Positions 63,931 through 64,000 of a stretch of 64,000 nucleotides of DNA are shown here, piece after piece (position 1 is the first letter of the stretch; each line of letters begins with the position of its first letter). The DNA is from Solibacillus cecembensis. GTDB taxonomy: Bacteria > Bacillota > Bacilli > Bacillales_A > Planococcaceae. Both the position numbers and the translations under genes were made by a program. The notes beneath the pieces were generated by a model, which was not told the DNA's origin, searched no databases, and saw only the letters and a program-made list of their open reading frames with translations. Location of the stretch: the NCBI RefSeq assembly GCF_001439635.1, contig NZ_LMBZ01000010.1, forward strand, positions 96,739-160,738. Direction: 5' to 3'.

Positions 63931-64000
63931 TGGCTGGGGAACCTGGATTCGAACCAGGGCATGACGGAATCAAAATCCGTTGCCTTACCGCTTGGCTATA
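63931..64000 (-). tRNA. tRNA-Gln (anticodon TTG), 5' end outside the window
   Basis: Anticodon arm ACGGA-TTTTGAT-TCCGT gives TTG; T-arm GGTTCGAATCC; 3' end CCCCAGCCA with encoded CCA. The acceptor 5' strand lies beyond base 64000. Confidence 0.94.

Overview
The window looks like a low-GC Gram-positive chromosome. It is most like the Planococcaceae/Caryophanaceae (Solibacillus or Lysinibacillus type): AT-rich intergenic DNA, strong AGGAGG-type ribosome binding sites, very frequent TTG starts, an SLH-domain surface protein, and the cdaA-cdaR-glmM-glmS block with a glmS ribozyme beside sigW-rsiW. This genus-level assignment is inference from gene content and style only. No phage, insertion sequence, CRISPR array or rRNA was seen.

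Layout. 0-7 kb: end of an ABC exporter, a GNAT, a CueP-like lipoprotein, ahpF and ahpC (perfect PerR box in front of ahpC; a palindromic repeat and a terminator between the two genes) and a chemotaxis receptor. 7-16 kb: GNAT genes, a tight deacetylase-DedA-glycosyltransferase operon, two tandem 40-codon genes, a possible small RNA, an SLH/NlpC surface hydrolase, a lipoprotein MTA/SAH nucleosidase behind a PurR-type operator, and a DUF4230 protein. 16-25 kb: TM2, zinc-ribbon and DUF2085 membrane proteins, an ECF sigma factor whose partner gene is broken by an in-frame stop, a diguanylate cyclase and a frameshifted acetyltransferase. 25-34 kb: a TetR-flanked ABC exporter, isochorismatase, S66 peptidase, a beta-propeller protein, and a second ECF sigma/anti-sigma pair. 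34-43.7 kb: the second copy of the repeat, a LytTR-DUF3021-ABC operon, an XRE/membrane-protein pair, and a Fur-box-controlled iron-type uptake operon ending in an unrecognised two-lobed protein. 43.9-55 kb: solitary trpB, HxlR/SDR/VOC genes, a possible structured RNA or gene remnant, a third ECF sigma paired with an LCP protein, fabZ with a FapR-like site, an erythromycin-esterase-like protein with a MerR regulator, and a broken CD3324-like gene. 55.5-64 kb: the conserved core glmS (ribozyme leader), glmM, cdaR, cdaA, rsiW, sigW (textbook SigW promoter), arginase, tRNA-Lys and a truncated tRNA-Gln.

Themes. Envelope stress and cell-wall supply dominate: four ECF sigma factors with membrane partners, c-di-AMP synthesis coupled to glucosamine synthesis, LCP, NlpC, SLH and lipid/undecaprenyl-type functions. 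Metal and redox control is readable in the DNA as Fur and PerR boxes. Three genes carry inactivating lesions. Many genes start with TTG; where I moved a start, it was because a Shine-Dalgarno sequence sits 6-10 bases before the chosen codon. All family names come from recognising motifs by eye; no database search was run.
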